16,021 bases of DNA. It comes from Opitutia bacterium UBA957 (GTDB lineage Bacteria; Verrucomicrobiota; Verrucomicrobiia; Opitutales; UBA953). Numbering within the stretch: position 1 is the stretch's first letter; every line of letters begins with the position of its first letter. The stretch covers positions 1 through 16,021 of the forward strand of contig DBCN01000061.1 of NCBI GenBank assembly GCA_002293065.1, in the 5' to 3' direction. The position numbers and the translations under genes were made by a program. Positions 6,863-15,383 of the stretch are shown here, piece by piece. Under the pieces are notes generated by a model. That model was not told the DNA's origin. It did no database searches and saw only the letters and a list, made by a program, of their open reading frames with translations.

Positions 6863-6887
6863 GGGGGTCAAGACTTAGCCGACCCCC
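6863..6887 (+). promoter_or_regulatory. GC-rich hairpin in the groES upstream region
   Basis: GGGGGTC (6863-6869) and GACCCCC (6881-6887) form a perfect seven-pair stem with an 11-base loop. There is no T-run after it on the plus strand, so a simple terminator is unlikely. It begins about where transcription from the upstream promoter candidate would start. It could be a 5'-end structure or an operator. Confidence 0.4.
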
Positions 6888-6917
6888 GAAAAACCCCTTA
6901 ATCGGTTGCTAAACCCC

Positions 6918-6934
6918 GCCAAAACCGTTTTGGC
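6918..6934. promoter_or_regulatory. Near-perfect palindrome upstream of groES, candidate operator
   Basis: GCCAAAAC (6918-6925) and GTTTTGGC (6927-6934) are perfect inverted repeats around a single central C, 55 bases before the groES start. The arms are too close for a full RNA hairpin, which favours a DNA-binding site for a dimeric repressor. It is not the CIRCE sequence (TTAGCACTC with a nine-base spacer). Confidence 0.4.
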
Positions 6935-6989
6935 ATCTGTTCTGCAAACTCACTGACGCCCCTCCGGGCAAACTCTACCCAAACACACT

Positions 6990-7295
6990 ATGGCCAAAAA
7001 TACCAAAATCACCGTAAAGCCCCTCGCCGACCGCGTGCTCGTGCAGCGCATCGAGGAAGCCGAAGAAATCAAGGGCGGCATCATCATCCCCGACTCCGCC
7101 AAGGAAAAGCCGCAGGAAGCCAAGGTCGTTGCCCTCGGTACCGGCGCGGTCGACAAGGACGGCAAGAAGATCCCCTTCTCCGTGAAGGTCGGCGACAAGG
7201 TCCTCATCGGCAAGTATGCTGGCTCGGAAGTGAAGCTCAACGACGAGATCTACCTCCTCCTCCGCGAAGAAGAAGTCCTCGCCGTCATCGAATAA
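6990..7295 (+). CDS. groES: Co-chaperonin GroES (Hsp10)
   Basis: A 101-residue protein matching GroES over its full length. Seen: N-terminal ITVKPLADRVLVQRIE; the mobile loop that contacts GroEL at about residues 18-36 with the hydrophobic KGGIIIPDSAKEKP; VVALGTGAVDKDGK; VKVGDKVLIGKYAGSEVK; and the C-terminal YLLLREEEVLAVIE. It forms the heptameric lid of the GroEL folding chamber in the cytoplasm. The ATG at 6990 has no Shine-Dalgarno sequence; the leader just before it is A/C-rich (CTACCCAAACACACT). groEL follows after 35 bases, the classical operon order. The 219 bases upstream hold a heat-shock-like promoter candidate, a hairpin and a palindrome. Confidence 0.98.
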   Translation: MAKNTKITVKPLADRVLVQRIEEAEEIKGGIIIPDSAKEKPQEAKVVALGTGAVDKDGKKIPFSVKVGDKVLIGKYAGSEVKLNDEIYLLLREEEVLAVIE

Positions 7296-7330
7296 TCCCC
7301 TCCACCTAACCCTCTCAAACCACATCTACC

Positions 7331-8956
<1,626 letters not shown>

Positions 8957-8978
8957 GGTCGTTGCAGTCCGCTTCTCG

Positions 8979-9008
8979 AACGGCGCCCAGTGGGCGCCGT
9001 TTTTTTTT
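8979..9008 (+). terminator. Strong intrinsic terminator after groEL
   Basis: Stem AACGGCGCCC (8979-8988) pairs with GGGCGCCGTT (8992-9001) around an AGT loop and is followed by seven more T (9002-9008). This is a textbook rho-independent terminator, 22 bases after the groEL stop. Confidence 0.93.
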
Positions 9009-9019
9009 GTGCCTCCTCC

Positions 9020-9041
9020 CGGCGGGGAAGGCCGCCGTTTT
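9020..9041 (+). terminator. Second, weaker terminator-like hairpin in tandem
   Basis: CGGCGG (9020-9025) pairs with CCGCCG (9032-9037) around GGAAGG and is followed by TTTT. It lies 11 bases past the first terminator's T-run. It may serve as a back-up before the next gene's promoter; a TATTAT box at 9043-9048 follows, without an obvious -35. Confidence 0.55.
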
Positions 9042-9146
9042 GTATTATTACGGCAAAGTGCTGGGGTTCGACCGACAAAAACAGGGCGGATGAATTCTCC
9101 GGGTTGCTCTCTCCCGCCAAATGGATTGGTTCGGTCGCATACCCCT

Positions 9147-12059
9147 ATGCGAGTCTTCCTAGCTCTGTTGACGTTCCTGGCTTCTTGGTCGGCCCCCCTG
9201 CGTGCGGCCGAACCGTCCGAGGGTGCCTTACGCGTGCTCTATTTCGACGCCCTCGGTTCGGAGCAGAGCGCCAAGGGCTCGCTCCACGACTACATGGCCG
9301 CCCTCGGCCGTGATGCCATCTGGTTCGACTACGCCTCCGGCCCGACGCCTGCCGCCGCCACGCTGGGCTATTACGACGCCTTGCTGGTCAAGGGTGATGT
9401 CCCCGGTCTTGGCGCCGAGGTGAAGTTGCCGGACGGCAAGACGATCGTGGTGCTGCGCCTGTCCGCGAGCGTGAATGCGGAGGGCTTCCGCAAGGATCTC
9501 TTGGCCAAGCTCAACCCCGCCCGCGTGTCGGCCTGGGAAAAGTTCCTGGCCCAGCGTGAACCCGAGGTCCGCGAAGAGAACCCGAACGTCGCCAACTACG
9601 AGCGTCGCCCGAAGGCGCTGACGCTCCAGAAGCCGTTTTCCGTGAAGGGCAGCATGGAGCGCACGCAGGTTCCGGCCGACATGAAGTTGGTCCTCTTTGC
9701 TTCTGAGCCTGATATCATGAAGCCCATCGCGTTCGCGTGGGACAACCGTGGTCGCCTCTGGGTGGCCCAGACCAGCGACTACCCCCACGGCGTCTCCAAG
9801 GACGGCGCCGGCAACGATAAGATCATCATCTGCGAAGACACCGATGGCGACGGCAAGGCCGACAAGTTCACCGTCTTCGCCGACCGTCTCAACATTCCGA
9901 CGAGTTTCGCGTTCGCCAACGGCGGGATCGTGATTTCGCAACCGCCGCAGTTCCTCTTCCTGAAGGACACCAACGGCGACGACAAGGCCGACGTCCGCGA
10001 GGCGGTCATGACCGGCTGGGGCGTCAACGACACCCACGCCCAGGCCAGCAGCTTATCCTATGGCTACGACAATTGGCTGCGGGGCGCGGTCGGCTACAGC
10101 GGCTTCAACGGCGAAGTCGGCGGCCAGCGCAAGGGCTTCTCGCAAGGCAGCTACCGCTTCAAGGCGGATGGCTCCGCCCTGGAGTTCCAGCACCAGTTCA
10201 CCAACAACACCTGGGCGCAGAGCAACAACGCCGCGGGCGATGATTTCGGCGGCACCGCCAACGGCGCCCCGATCTTCTACGGTGGCATCCCGCTGACCGT
10301 CGCCCCGAAGGGGATGCGCGTGATGTCGGCCAAGAAGATCAACCTCGTCGAGCAGGCCCACACCATCACCCCGAACTTCCGTCAGGTCGACGTCATGGGT
10401 GGCTATACCGCCGCCGCCGGCTCCAACTTCATCTACTCGGCCCAGCTGCCGGCGCGCCTGCAGGGCGCCGCGATGGTCTGCGAGCCGACCATGAAGCTGA
10501 TCAACCTCATGAACGTCGTCCCGCAGGGCGCCGGTTACGTCGCCAAGGACGGCTACAACATCGTCGCCTCTTCCGACGAATGGATGTCGCCGGTCTTCGC
10601 CTCCGTCGGCCCCGACGGCGCCATCTGGTTCGCCGACTGGCAGAACTTCATCATCCAGCACAACCCGACCCCGAGCGTGTCCCGGGGTGGTTACGACGCC
10701 AAGACGGGTGTGGGCGGTGCCCACGAGAACCCGATCCGCGATCACTCCCGCGGTCGCATCTACCGCATCGTTTCCAAGACGACGCCGGCGGTCAGTCCCG
10801 CCCAAGCGAACACCGATGAAGCTTTGTTGGCTGGCCTGAAGGGCTCCACGCAGTATGGCCGCCTCCGCGCCCAGCAGCTGATCGTGGAAGGCAAGAAGAC
10901 CGCCCTCACCACCGCCCTCGTCGCCCTCGTGACGGCTGCCCAGCCGGACGTCTCCGCCCTCCATGCCCTTTGGTCCCTCCATGGCCTCGGTAAGCTCGAC
11001 GCCGAGACCCACAAGAAGGCGTTGCTTTCGGCCGACGCCGCCTTGCGCCGCAACGCCATCCGCGCGCTCGGCGACGATGCGGCTGCCCAAGGCTTGTTCT
11101 TTGGCACCGGCGTCATCGCCGACAAGGACCCGACGACCCGTCTGGCCGCGATGGTGAAATTGGCCGAGTTCGCCACCACCCCCGAGATCAAGACGCTCGT
11201 CCGCGGTTTGGCGACCGACCCGATCGTCCAGTCCGACGAGTGGTTGAAGGAAGCCGCCAAGGTTCTCGCGAAGAAGCATCAGACGCAGGTCTTCGTCGAA
11301 GGGCCGAACCTCCTGCCTAACCCTGGCTTCGAGGAACTCGCGGGCGCCTTGCCGGCCGGCTGGCAGCGTCGCGACTACGGCAACTCCCCGGCCAACAAGG
11401 CCGCGAAGTGGGACATCGTCACCGACCCCGCCATGGTGCACTCGGGCAAACGCGCCATCCGCGGGGTTACCCGCGACAATGGCGACACCAGTTTCTACGC
11501 CGATGTGGCCATCAAGCCGGACACCGAGTATCGCCTGAGCGCCTGGATCAAGACCAAGGGTTTCCGCGGCAAGGCCAGCCTCAACGACCACATCGGTCGC
11601 GCGGAGACCAGCACGATCGGCCGCGACAGCGATTGGGTCGAGGTCGAGGTCGTCTTCAATTCCGGCAAGCGCACGCGGTCGTCGATCAACCTGCTCCACG
11701 TGGGCAAGGGCGACATCTACTTCGACGACGTGAAGCTCTGCGAACTGACCGTGGCCGGCGAAGCCCCCGTGACGGAGGGGGTCGCCGCCCGGGGCGAAGA
11801 GATTTACTGGAAGCACCCTGTCGCCGCGTGCGTGAACTGCCACATGGTGAAGGGGAAGGGTAGTGCCATCGGACCAGCGCTGGATGGCCTCGCCACCCGG
11901 GCGACCCCGGCGTATATCCACGACTCGCTCGTCGAGCCCAACAAGGTCTTGGCCAAGGGCTATGAGCAGCTGGGCGTGTCGCCGATGCCGCCCATGGGCC
12001 TGATCCTCAAGCCGCAGGAGCTGGCCGACGTGAAGGCCTACCTGCAGACGCTCAAGTAA
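9147..12059 (+). CDS. PVC-type heme-binding dehydrogenase with ThuA-like, CBM-like and cytochrome c modules
   Basis: A 970-residue secreted protein. Seen in order: signal peptide (MRVFLALLTFLASWSAPLRA, cleavage near residue 20); a short ThuA-like region (~28-130: LRVLYFDALG, YYDALLV); a beta-propeller-type membrane-bound dehydrogenase domain from about 165 (LVLFASEPDIMKPIAFAWD, RGRLWVAQTSDYP) with calcium-loop motifs DTDGDGKAD (231-239) and DTNGDDKAD (274-282); a helical, HEAT-like Ala/Leu-rich stretch (~555-710); a CBM-like jelly-roll (~721-870, NLLPNPGFEEL); and a C-terminal cytochrome c with CVNCH (895-899) and a Met ligand in SPMPPMG (M947 or M950). By family knowledge it probably oxidises a sugar-like substrate in the periplasm and passes electrons through the heme; the substrate is unknown. 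The frame is open back to 8763 inside groEL, but the signal peptide fixes the start at 9147. Confidence 0.93.
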   Translation: MRVFLALLTFLASWSAPLRAAEPSEGALRVLYFDALGSEQSAKGSLHDYMAALGRDAIWFDYASGPTPAAATLGYYDALLVKGDVPGLGAEVKLPDGKTIVVLRLSASVNAEGFRKDLLAKLNPARVSAWEKFLAQREPEVREENPNVANYERRPKALTLQKPFSVKGSMERTQVPADMKLVLFASEPDIMKPIAFAWDNRGRLWVAQTSDYPHGVSKDGAGNDKIIICEDTDGDGKADKFTVFADRLNIPTSFAFANGGIVISQPPQFLFLKDTNGDDKADVREAVMTGWGVNDTHAQASSLSYGYDNWLRGAVGYSGFNGEVGGQRKGFSQGSYRFKADGSALEFQHQFTNNTWAQSNNAAGDDFGGTANGAPIFYGGIPLTVAPKGMRVMSAKKINLVEQAHTITPNFRQVDVMGGYTAAAGSNFIYSAQLPARLQGAAMVCEPTMKLINLMNVVPQGAGYVAKDGYNIVASSDEWMSPVFASVGPDGAIWFADWQNFIIQHNPTPSVSRGGYDAKTGVGGAHENPIRDHSRGRIYRIVSKTTPAVSPAQANTDEALLAGLKGSTQYGRLRAQQLIVEGKKTALTTALVALVTAAQPDVSALHALWSLHGLGKLDAETHKKALLSADAALRRNAIRALGDDAAAQGLFFGTGVIADKDPTTRLAAMVKLAEFATTPEIKTLVRGLATDPIVQSDEWLKEAAKVLAKKHQTQVFVEGPNLLPNPGFEELAGALPAGWQRRDYGNSPANKAAKWDIVTDPAMVHSGKRAIRGVTRDNGDTSFYADVAIKPDTEYRLSAWIKTKGFRGKASLNDHIGRAETSTIGRDSDWVEVEVVFNSGKRTRSSINLLHVGKGDIYFDDVKLCELTVAGEAPVTEGVAARGEEIYWKHPVAACVNCHMVKGKGSAIGPALDGLATRATPAYIHDSLVEPNKVLAKGYEQLGVSPMPPMGLILKPQELADVKAYLQTLK

Positions 12060-12081
12060 GCCCCGGGCGGTTTCTATTGGA

Positions 12082-12110
12082 TTGATTCAGCCGTGGTCGG
12101 GGGCTATCCC
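12082..12110 (+). promoter_or_regulatory. Candidate promoter giving a leaderless mRNA for the 12117 gene
   Basis: TTGATT (12082-12087), a 17-base spacer and TATCCC (12105-12110) resemble the elements before the sulfatase, including the identical -35 and a shared GGGCTATC around the -10. The ATG at 12117 is six bases past the -10, so transcription should start at or next to the start codon. The -10 is a poor consensus match (three of six). Confidence 0.35.
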
Positions 12111-12116
12111 TCGCCC

Positions 12117-12614
12117 ATGGCTGCCGTCAAACTCCAGAAGGAATCCAACCCCATCGTCACGCTGCTTTCGTTGATGGGCATCACGCTCATCACCATGCTC
12201 ATCCTGTATGCGGGCATCCCAGGCACGGGTTTCCATGGTCTCAAGGCCGGCGTGCACTTTGACATGGAGTCCGGCTTCGAAGACGCCCGTTTCATGGACA
12301 ACCGCATCGTCTGCGAATCCAAGGACGCCTTGCGGGACGTCCGCGCCGCGCTGCAGGCGGTGAAGCCGGACTACCCCGTCGAGCGCGTCACCGTGAGCCT
12401 CGAGAATTACGCATCGGGTTATAAGTTCAAGGTGCGCTACATCACCTATTACGGCCAACGTCTGAACCTCTTCGAAAAGGGGAAGCTTTTCCGCCGCGGG
12501 TCCGAGGTCGGCGATCCCGTGCTGGATGCCGAGGTGAAGCGCTTGGACGACGAACTCGAAGGCGCGATCCGCAAGGCCCTCGAGACCTATTTCAAATCCA
12601 AGGGCGCGCAGTAA
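12117..12614 (+). CDS. Small membrane-anchored protein of unknown function
   Basis: A 165-residue protein that I do not recognise. Seen: a basic N-terminus (MAAVKLQKE), one hydrophobic segment at about residues 13-33 (IVTLLSLMGITLITMLILYA), then a charged domain of about 130 residues containing ESKDALRDVRAALQAV, VTVSLENYASGYKFKVRYITYY and a C-terminal acidic/basic helix DAEVKRLDDELEGAIRKALE. There are no Cys pairs or catalytic motifs. The frame also has a GTG at 12093, but that would lie across the candidate promoter, so the ATG at 12117 is preferred. It is a likely single-pass inner-membrane protein with the domain outside, although the orientation is not certain. It follows the cytochrome gene by 57 bases and ends before a strong terminator. 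Confidence 0.78.
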   Translation: MAAVKLQKESNPIVTLLSLMGITLITMLILYAGIPGTGFHGLKAGVHFDMESGFEDARFMDNRIVCESKDALRDVRAALQAVKPDYPVERVTVSLENYASGYKFKVRYITYYGQRLNLFEKGKLFRRGSEVGDPVLDAEVKRLDDELEGAIRKALETYFKSKGAQ

Positions 12615-12645
12615 GGGCAGGACCCGGTTGGGTGGTCGCGCAAGG

Positions 12646-12673
12646 AAAAGGCCCGGATTGCTCCGGGCCTTTT
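12646..12673. terminator. Strong bidirectional terminator
   Basis: AAAAGGCCCGGA (12646-12657) pairs perfectly with TCCGGGCCTTTT (12662-12673) around a TTGC loop: a 12-pair stem with an A-tract on one side and a T-tract on the other. It lies between the plus-strand gene ending at 12614 and the minus-strand tRNA-His ending at 12683, so it can stop both transcripts. The gene-poor stretch 12615-12925 otherwise holds the tRNA, its promoter and the helicase leader. Confidence 0.93.
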
Positions 12674-12682
12674 GGCTGAAAG

Positions 12683-12760
12683 TGGGGTGATTGAGGGGAC
12701 TTGAACCCCCGACCCCTGGTACCACAAACCAGTGCTCTAACCAACTGAGCTACAACCACC
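12683..12760 (-). tRNA. tRNA-His (anticodon GTG)
   Basis: The reverse strand folds as a complete cloverleaf. The acceptor strand GGTGGTTG pairs with CAATCACC, giving eight pairs including the histidine-specific G-1:C73, with one G-T pair at position 4. The D arm is TAGCTCAGTTGGTTAGAGC, and the anticodon stem CTGGT/ACCAG holds loop TTGTGGT with anticodon GTG. The T arm contains GGTTCAAGTCC. CCA is encoded at the 3' end (12685-12683). The layout is the same as E. coli tRNA-His. It is 78 bases including G-1 and CCA. Confidence 0.96.
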
Positions 12761-12788
12761 GTTCAGTCTTCCTTGCGGAAGGGTGTTG

Positions 12789-12817
12789 AATGCAGGTTAA
12801 ACCACCCCGCCTGTCAA
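12789..12817 (-). promoter_or_regulatory. Promoter of tRNA-His
   Basis: On the minus strand a perfect -35 TTGACA (12817-12812) is followed by a 17-base spacer and a weak -10 TGCATT (12794-12789). Transcription would start near 12782, about 22 bases before the tRNA. The short leader contains a small hairpin CTTCC-GCAA-GGAAG (12781-12768). Confidence 0.55.
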
Positions 12818-12925
12818 TCTCGGACGGAAAGAGGGCTCTCGGAGGCCGAATATTGCCCCGCAGGGGAGAATTCCTTCATTTGTTCTTCCCCTTTCCCAGC
12901 CCGCCCGCCTTTCTGTTCTGACATC

Positions 12926-14113
12926 ATGCCTACGTTTACTGAAATTGGCCTCCCCGAGCCAGTCCTACGCTCCCTCGCCGATTGTGGTTACGTGAACCCC
13001 ACGCCCATCCAGGAGCAGGCCATCCCCGTGGTGCTTTCTGGTCGCGACCTCATCGGCGCCGCCCAAACGGGTACCGGCAAGACCGCCGCCTTCGCTTTGC
13101 CGACGCTCGCCCGCCTCGGTCCCGCCGCCGGCAAGCCCCGCTGCCTCGTCCTCGTGCCGACCCGCGAGCTCGCCGTGCAGGTCGATGAGAACTTCCAGAA
13201 GTACGGCAAGTACCTCGGCACCAAGACCGCGCTCCTCTACGGCGGCGTTGGTTACGGTATCCAGGTCAAGGCCCTCGAACAAGGCGTCGATGTCGTCATC
13301 GCCACGCCGGGTCGCTTGCTCGACCTTCACGAACAGAAGATCTTGGACCTGAGCTCCATCCAGGTGCTCATCCTCGACGAAGTGGACCGCATGCTCGACA
13401 TGGGTTTCATCGAAGACGTGACCCGGATTGTCCGCTACTGCCCGAAGGATCGCCAAACGTTGCTCTTCTCGGCCACCGCCGATGAGCGCGTCGGCAAGAT
13501 CGCCAGCTGGGCCTTGCGCGATCCCGTCACCGTCGACGTCCGTACGGGCCTCGGCGCCGCCGACACCGTCGAACACGCCATCTACCCGGTCGATATCTTC
13601 CAGAAGTACGACCTCCTCTTGGCCCTGCTGACGAAGAGCGGTTACAAGTCGGTCATCGTCTTCACCCGCACCAAGCGCGACGCCGACCGCATCGCCGAGT
13701 GGATCGAAGGGCACGGTACGCCCGTCGCCACGATGCACGCCGACCGTTCGCAGTCGGAGCGCGCCGCCGCCCTCGCGGGTTTCAAGTCCGGCAAGTTCAC
13801 CATCATGGTGGCGACGGACATCGCCTCCCGCGGCCTCGATATCCGCGGCGTGACCCACGTCATCAATTACAACGTCCCCGAGCACGCCGAAGACTACGTG
13901 CACCGCATCGGCCGGACGGGTCGCGCTTCCGCGGAAGGGGAGGCGTTCACGCTGTATTCGCCGGACGAGATGCATCACCTGCAGCAGATCGAGATCCTGC
14001 TGGGTCGGGGCATCGAGCGCCGTAAGCTCGAAGGTTTCCGCTACTATTCCGAGCCGCAGTTGACCCCAGGTGGCCCCAAGGCCGCCGCGGTCTCCCGCAA
14101 GCGCAACCGCTAA
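12926..14113 (+). CDS. DEAD-box RNA helicase (RhlE-like) with DEVD motif II
   Basis: A 395-residue ATP-dependent RNA helicase. Seen: Q motif GYVNPTPIQEQAIP (21-34); motif I AAQTGTGKT (45-53); Ia PTRELA (78-83); GG at 106-107; Ib TPGR (127-130); motif II DEVD (151-154), where the family norm is DEAD; motif III SAT (182-184); IV VIVFTRTK (243-250); V ATDIASRGLDI (296-306); VI HRIGRTGR (326-333). The C-terminal tail of about 35 residues is short and only mildly basic. It unwinds short RNA duplexes in ribosome assembly or mRNA decay; the specific job is inferred from RhlE relatives. The frame is open upstream to 12773, but the ATG at 12926 sits at the family's usual FTEIGL start. ribD follows after 10 bases, so they are probably co-transcribed. 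Confidence 0.95.
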   Translation: MPTFTEIGLPEPVLRSLADCGYVNPTPIQEQAIPVVLSGRDLIGAAQTGTGKTAAFALPTLARLGPAAGKPRCLVLVPTRELAVQVDENFQKYGKYLGTKTALLYGGVGYGIQVKALEQGVDVVIATPGRLLDLHEQKILDLSSIQVLILDEVDRMLDMGFIEDVTRIVRYCPKDRQTLLFSATADERVGKIASWALRDPVTVDVRTGLGAADTVEHAIYPVDIFQKYDLLLALLTKSGYKSVIVFTRTKRDADRIAEWIEGHGTPVATMHADRSQSERAAALAGFKSGKFTIMVATDIASRGLDIRGVTHVINYNVPEHAEDYVHRIGRTGRASAEGEAFTLYSPDEMHHLQQIEILLGRGIERRKLEGFRYYSEPQLTPGGPKAAAVSRKRNR

Positions 14114-14123
14114 GCCGCCGGCG

Positions 14124-15203
14124 ATGTCGCACGAGCCCCCGATGCGTCGAGCCTTGGAGCTCGCCCGGCAAGCCTGGGGCCGGACGCATCCCAACCCGAT
14201 GGTGGGGGCGGTCATCACCGAGGACGGTGTGATCGTCGCGGAGGGCTTCCATGCGAAGGCGGGGGAGCCGCACGCGGAGGTCATGGCGCTGCGCCACCTG
14301 GGGCGCCGCCCGAAAGCGGACGCCATCCTGCACGTCACTTTGGAGCCTTGCTGCACGCATGGACGCACGCCGCCGTGCGTCGACGCGATCGTCGAAGCGG
14401 GCATCCGTACGGTCGTGGTGGGCGCGACGGATCCGAACCCCGCGCATGCGGGCCATGGCTTGGCTTTGTTGCGCTCCAAGGGCGTGGCCGTCGTGGAGGG
14501 CGTGCTCGCCGCCGACTGCGCCGACCTCAACCTCATCTTCAATCACTGGATCGTCGCGCAGCGTCCGCTCATCGCCTTGAAGGTCGCCTCGTCTTTGGAT
14601 GGACGCCTCGTTCCCGCGGAGGGCATGTCGCCGTGGATCACCGGGGAAGCCGCCCGGGCAAACGTCCAGGAATGGCGGGCACTCTTCCCGGCCATCGCGG
14701 TGAGCGTGGATACCTTGCTGAAGGATAACCCGCGTCTGACCGCCCGGTTGCCGGAAGGCGAGCGCTGCGGCATCCGCTTCGTGCTGGACCGCAATTTCCG
14801 TTCCGCCGGCAAATCGGGCCTGAATCTCTTCCGCGATGCCTATAATGACCGCACGGTGGTCGTGGGCCTGCAGGACGCCGTCCGCACCGCGGACCTCCGT
14901 TGGTATGAAGCCGAAGGCGTGACCTACTGGTGCCTGCCGGGCGGTCCGGAGGACTTCTTGGCGAACTGGATCGCCCGTTGCGCCCTCGAACAGATCACGG
15001 GCGTCATGGTCGAAGCTGGCCCGCGCTTGGCCGCGGGCTTGTTGGAGGAAGGGCGGGTCGACTACCTCTTGGCCTATGTGGCCCCGATGTTCACGGGGAA
15101 CCCCGATTCGCCGGTGTGGGCCTCGAGCGCCGTGGGGCAACTGGTCGATCCCCGGGTGCAGGTCTTCGGTCAGGATGCCCTGTACCGGGGTTATTTGGCC
15201 TAA
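14124..15203 (+). CDS. ribD: Bifunctional riboflavin biosynthesis deaminase/reductase RibD
   Basis: A 359-residue enzyme catalysing two consecutive steps of riboflavin synthesis: deamination of the diamino-pyrimidinone ribosyl phosphate, then NADPH-dependent reduction of the ribose. Seen: residues 4-145 are the cytidine-deaminase-like domain with THPNPMVGAV, HAEVMAL (H50, E52) and LEPCCTHGRTPPC (zinc ligands C76, C85); residues 146-359 the reductase domain beginning IALKVASSLDGR and SPWITGEAAR, with late VMVEAGPRLAAGLLE. Length is close to E. coli RibD (367). The open frame extends upstream to 14070 inside the helicase gene; the ATG at 14124 directly before the conserved MRRALELA is chosen. 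No ribE, ribA/B or ribH is adjacent, and no FMN riboswitch is seen upstream. It is expected to be expressed with the helicase gene. Confidence 0.96.
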   Translation: MSHEPPMRRALELARQAWGRTHPNPMVGAVITEDGVIVAEGFHAKAGEPHAEVMALRHLGRRPKADAILHVTLEPCCTHGRTPPCVDAIVEAGIRTVVVGATDPNPAHAGHGLALLRSKGVAVVEGVLAADCADLNLIFNHWIVAQRPLIALKVASSLDGRLVPAEGMSPWITGEAARANVQEWRALFPAIAVSVDTLLKDNPRLTARLPEGERCGIRFVLDRNFRSAGKSGLNLFRDAYNDRTVVVGLQDAVRTADLRWYEAEGVTYWCLPGGPEDFLANWIARCALEQITGVMVEAGPRLAAGLLEEGRVDYLLAYVAPMFTGNPDSPVWASSAVGQLVDPRVQVFGQDALYRGYLA

Positions 15204-15283
15204 GGCGGGCAGGGGATAGGGGAACCCGACCCTTTGGGCGCCTCGAGTCCGCCAAGGCTTTGTAGGGCATTTTTAATACTTTT

Positions 15284-15309
15284 GGGGGCCTTTAGGGGGT
15301 GGGTGGGGG
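15284..15309 (+). other. Predicted G-quadruplex motif
   Basis: Four G-tracts (15284-15288, 15295-15299, 15301-15303, 15305-15309) are separated by loops of six, one and one bases, which satisfies the usual four-tract rule. It lies in the 212-base gap between ribD and the phosphorylase gene, on the phosphorylase coding strand. The rest of the gap holds an AT-rich promoter-like stretch (15321-15356) without convincing boxes. Confidence 0.6.
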
Positions 15310-15353
15310 TCGCTTGCCTCTTTTGGCTCGACTTTTCAATAAAAACTTTCATT

Positions 15354-15383
15354 AAAGGGAATCCGTCTCCCTTTCCCAAAGGG
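15354..15383 (+). promoter_or_regulatory. Mutually exclusive hairpins in the phosphorylase leader
   Basis: AAAGGGA (15354-15360) can pair with TCCCTTT (15368-15374) across a seven-base loop. The same CCCTTT (15369-15374) can instead pair with AAAGGG (15378-15383) across a CCC loop. The two structures exclude each other, as in attenuators and riboswitch-like leaders. Neither is followed by a T-run, so a translational effect is more plausible than termination. The gene starts 32 bases downstream. Confidence 0.35.

Noticed and set aside
6875..6912. TTAGC...GCTAA pair upstream of groES as a CIRCE element
   Set aside because: CIRCE needs TTAGCACTC, a nine-base spacer and GAGTGCTAA. Here only five bases match on each side and they are 28 bases apart.
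10053..11921. 622-residue open frame antisense to the PVC-type dehydrogenase gene
   Set aside because: High-GC codon use removes stops on the opposite strand; the translation has no recognisable domain.
14070..14123. Upstream start of ribD inside the helicase gene
   Set aside because: The extra residues are the frame-shifted helicase 3' end; the conserved RibD N-terminus begins at 14124.
12965..14542. 525-residue open frame antisense to the helicase and ribD
   Set aside because: It spans two well-supported genes and their junction, so it cannot be a conserved gene in its own right; composition is shadow-like.
15204..15240. Terminator directly after ribD
   Set aside because: Only short imperfect GGG/CCC pairings with a three-T tail are present, so I do not call a terminator.
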